A DNA stretch of 15,433 bases from positions 1 through 15,433 of the forward strand of contig CAKRDZ010000049.1 in NCBI GenBank assembly GCA_934316845.1. The letters are read 5' to 3'. A model generated the notes under the pieces. That model saw only the letters and a program-made list of their open reading frames with translations. It was not told the origin of the DNA and did not search any database. This stretch comes from an uncultured Eubacterium sp. (GTDB taxonomy: Bacteria > Bacillota > Clostridia > Lachnospirales > Lachnospiraceae). Positions 14,002 through 15,433 of the stretch are shown piece after piece (positions within the stretch are counted from its first letter, which is position 1; each line of letters opens with the position of its first letter). The position numbers and the translations under genes were made by a program.

Positions 14002-14671
14002 TGTCGATTCGATACCCCCTTCCCCGAACCGTCTGAATGTATTCCGGTTCGGCCGGATCTGTCTCTATTTTTCCGCGCAGTCTCTTGATATACACGGTCA
14101 GCGTATTGTCATTGACAAAGTCGCCCTCCACATCCCAAATATTTTCAAGCAGTTGATTCCGGCTCAGGATCATGCCCTTATGATTCATCAAAATCAAAAG
14201 CAAGCGGTATTCCATCGCCGTAAGTTCGATTTCCTTTCCATTTTTTTCCACTCGCCCCTCATTGGTATAAATGCAAAGTTCCTTGTACCGCAACACTCCA
14301 TCTGCCGTTTCTTTCGTATACCGGCGAAGGACACTTTTCATTCTGGCAAGCAGTTCCCTCACGCGGAAAGGTTTTGTGATATAATCGTCCGCGCCAAGTT
14401 CCAATCCCATCACGACATTGACCTCTTCTTCCATCACGGTCAGAATGATTACCGGAAAATCACCTTTTTCTTTGATTTTCCGGCAGACATCATAACCGCT
14501 TCCATCCGGCAGCGTAAGGTCAAGTATATATAATGAAAAGGTGCGCTCCGCCATCAAAAGCATCGCCTCTTTTACCGTAGAGGCACGTGTCACCTCATAA
14601 CCTTCCGGCTCAAGCGAATAGGTCAGCCCCATCGCGATTGCATCATCGTCTTCCAGTAAAAAAATGTCCAT
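13991..14671 (-). CDS. OmpR/PhoB-family response regulator (226 aa)
   Basis: A receiver domain (residues 1-115) has the acidic pocket Asp8/Asp9, phosphoacceptor Asp51 in LYILDLTLPDG, Thr78 and Lys100 in YITKPF. A winged-helix DNA-binding domain (about 125-226) has LTAMEYRLLLILMNH, RNQLLENIW, and the closing VRGRGYRID. It is the partner of the overlapping kinase gene and probably controls the ABC operon downstream. AAGGAG lies 10 bases before the ATG at 14671. Only 14 bases separate it from the leucine-rich-repeat gene upstream, too few for a terminator, so its promoter must lie within that gene or further upstream. Confidence 0.96.
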   Translation of the reverse strand: MDIFLLEDDDAIAMGLTYSLEPEGYEVTRASTVKEAMLLMAERTFSLYILDLTLPDGSGYDVCRKIKEKGDFPVIILTVMEEEVNVVMGLELGADDYITKPFRVRELLARMKSVLRRYTKETADGVLRYKELCIYTNEGRVEKNGKEIELTAMEYRLLLILMNHKGMILSRNQLLENIWDVEGDFVNDNTLTVYIKRLRGKIETDPAEPEYIQTVRGRGYRIDNER

Positions 14672-14685
14672 CGCCTGTCAACTCC

Positions 14686-15433
14686 TTATTTGATCTTTGC
14701 TTTTTTTCCTACCCCTCTGGCTCGCAGAATCTTCTTATAAGCTGCCTTCTGCTTCTTGGAGAATCCACCTTTTGGCAGTGTAATCTTTGCTTTTTTATAA
14801 ATCCCTGCAAATGCTTTCTTTCCGACACGCTTCATCGTCAATTTTTTCGTCTTTATCACAATGGTTTTCAGCTTTTTGCAATTATAAAATGCCTTCGCTT
14901 TGATTCTCCGCACATTTTTCCCGATCACCACTTTTGTAAGTTTTTTACATTTTTTAAATGCATTTCCGGAGATTGCAATCACCGGATACTTTTTGCCCTT
15001 GAATGTGATATAATCCGGAATAACAATTGTCGTTTTCTGGGTATCAAAATTCCGCAGTTCAACGCCCTGCACGCCATCAATCACGGTTGGCGAATAAGAA
15101 CTTCCACTTACCGCAACATCTAAATCTTCGTCATCTTCCGGGGCGGCACTTACACTTGTTCCCGGAGTTACACTTGCACTTGGTGTTATTGCTGTCGGCG
15201 CTACCGTTACTGTTGGCGTTTCACTTGGAATCGCTGTCGGCATTGTTGTTGCCGTCGGTGTCTGGCTTGGCGCTTCGCTTGGGATCGCTGTTGGCATTGT
15301 TGTTGCCGTCGGTGTCTGGCTTGGCGTTTCACTTGGGATCGCTGTTGGCATTGTTGTTGCCGTTGGTGTCTGGCTTGACGCTTCACTTGGAATCGCTGTT
15401 GGCATTGTTGTTGCCGTTGGCGTCTGGCTTGGC
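14686..15433 (-). CDS. LRR_5 (BspA-like) surface protein, 5' end off the window
   Basis: The frame is open at the right edge, so the N-terminus and any signal peptide are missing; 248 residues are visible. The first 72 or so are a Pro/Thr/Ser stalk of 18-residue repeats (unit like PSQTPTATTMPTAIPSE). A short acidic stretch EDDEDLD follows, then leucine-rich repeats of the LRR_5 type: NAFKKCKKLTKVVIGKNV, then KAFYNCKKLKTIVIKT, then a third closing segment KKAFAGIYKKAKITLPKG. The C-terminus is very rich in Lys and lacks an LPXTG sorting signal. Such proteins are abundant surface or secreted proteins of gut Clostridia. Function is likely adhesion or protein binding, not determinable. It lies 14 bases upstream of the response regulator. 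Confidence 0.88.
   Translation of the reverse strand, partial: PSQTPTATTMPTAIPSEASSQTPTATTMPTAIPSETPSQTPTATTMPTAIPSEAPSQTPTATTMPTAIPSETPTVTVAPTAITPSASVTPGTSVSAAPEDDEDLDVAVSGSSYSPTVIDGVQGVELRNFDTQKTTIVIPDYITFKGKKYPVIAISGNAFKKCKKLTKVVIGKNVRRIKAKAFYNCKKLKTIVIKTKKLTMKRVGKKAFAGIYKKAKITLPKGGFSKKQKAAYKKILRARGVGKKAKIK
15218..15433. repeat. Four 54-bp tandem repeats reaching the window edge
   Basis: Exact-length units start at 15218, 15272, 15326 and 15380, each 54 bp, and the fourth ends at the last base, so the array continues beyond the window. Adjacent units differ at 4 of 54 positions. Base 2 of the unit alternates T, C, T, C, giving alternating Thr and Ala in the protein. The unit encodes 18 residues, so copy-number changes keep the frame. 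Confidence 0.95.

Noticed and set aside
15218..15433. CRISPR array
   Set aside because: The repeats are directly adjacent without unique spacers and encode an in-frame Pro/Thr-rich protein.

Overview
The window looks like chromosome from a low-to-moderate-GC, spore-forming Gram-positive of the Clostridia, most likely Lachnospiraceae. The evidence is strong purine-rich Shine-Dalgarno (SD) sequences before nearly every gene, TTG starts, a CotF-type spore coat/ferritin-like protein, a BspA-like leucine-rich-repeat surface protein with a lysine-rich C-terminus, and a two-component system/ABC transporter module of the Firmicutes type. Species is not determinable by eye. Seventeen of the eighteen genes are on the minus strand. 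No rRNA, tRNA, CRISPR array or insertion sequence was seen.

Region 1 (1-5407) is an AT-rich accessory-looking block, read leftward. It runs from a HAD-family hydrolase through a GNAT acetyltransferase, a nucleoside-deoxyribosyltransferase-like protein, a NUDIX hydrolase, a second GNAT, a 62-residue two-helix membrane protein, a GyrI-like protein and a second NUDIX hydrolase. It ends in a Fic-family protein whose 3' end lies off the window. Nearly all have their own SD and are separated by tens to about 200 bases, and two have good sigma-A-type promoters. The theme is small-molecule modification, sanitation and detoxification. A roughly 310-base gene-free spacer (5408-5721) with several TTGACCT half-sites separates it from the next block, and base composition changes visibly there.

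Region 2 (5722-9700) is a metabolic operon, eda (KDPG/KHG aldolase), a membrane metallophosphoesterase and glpK (glycerol kinase). It has one clear promoter upstream of eda and zero-base spacing between the last two genes. A cotF-like gene diverges from it on the plus strand and ends at a bidirectional terminator shared with region 3.

Region 3 (9706-14671) is a response regulator, histidine kinase, ABC ATPase and FtsX-type permease set, overlapping or closely spaced. The kinase has two adjacent membrane helices and almost no extracellular sensor. The permease has eight predicted helices and two large extracellular domains, so it is not a BceB-type permease. The likely role is sensing and export of, or resistance to, a peptide, lipid or envelope-active compound.

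Region 4 (14686-15433) is the 3' part of a surface protein with a Pro/Thr/Ser stalk encoded by exact-length 54-bp tandem repeats, followed by LRR_5-type repeats. It ends only 14 bases before the response regulator, so it may be co-transcribed with the signalling/transport module.
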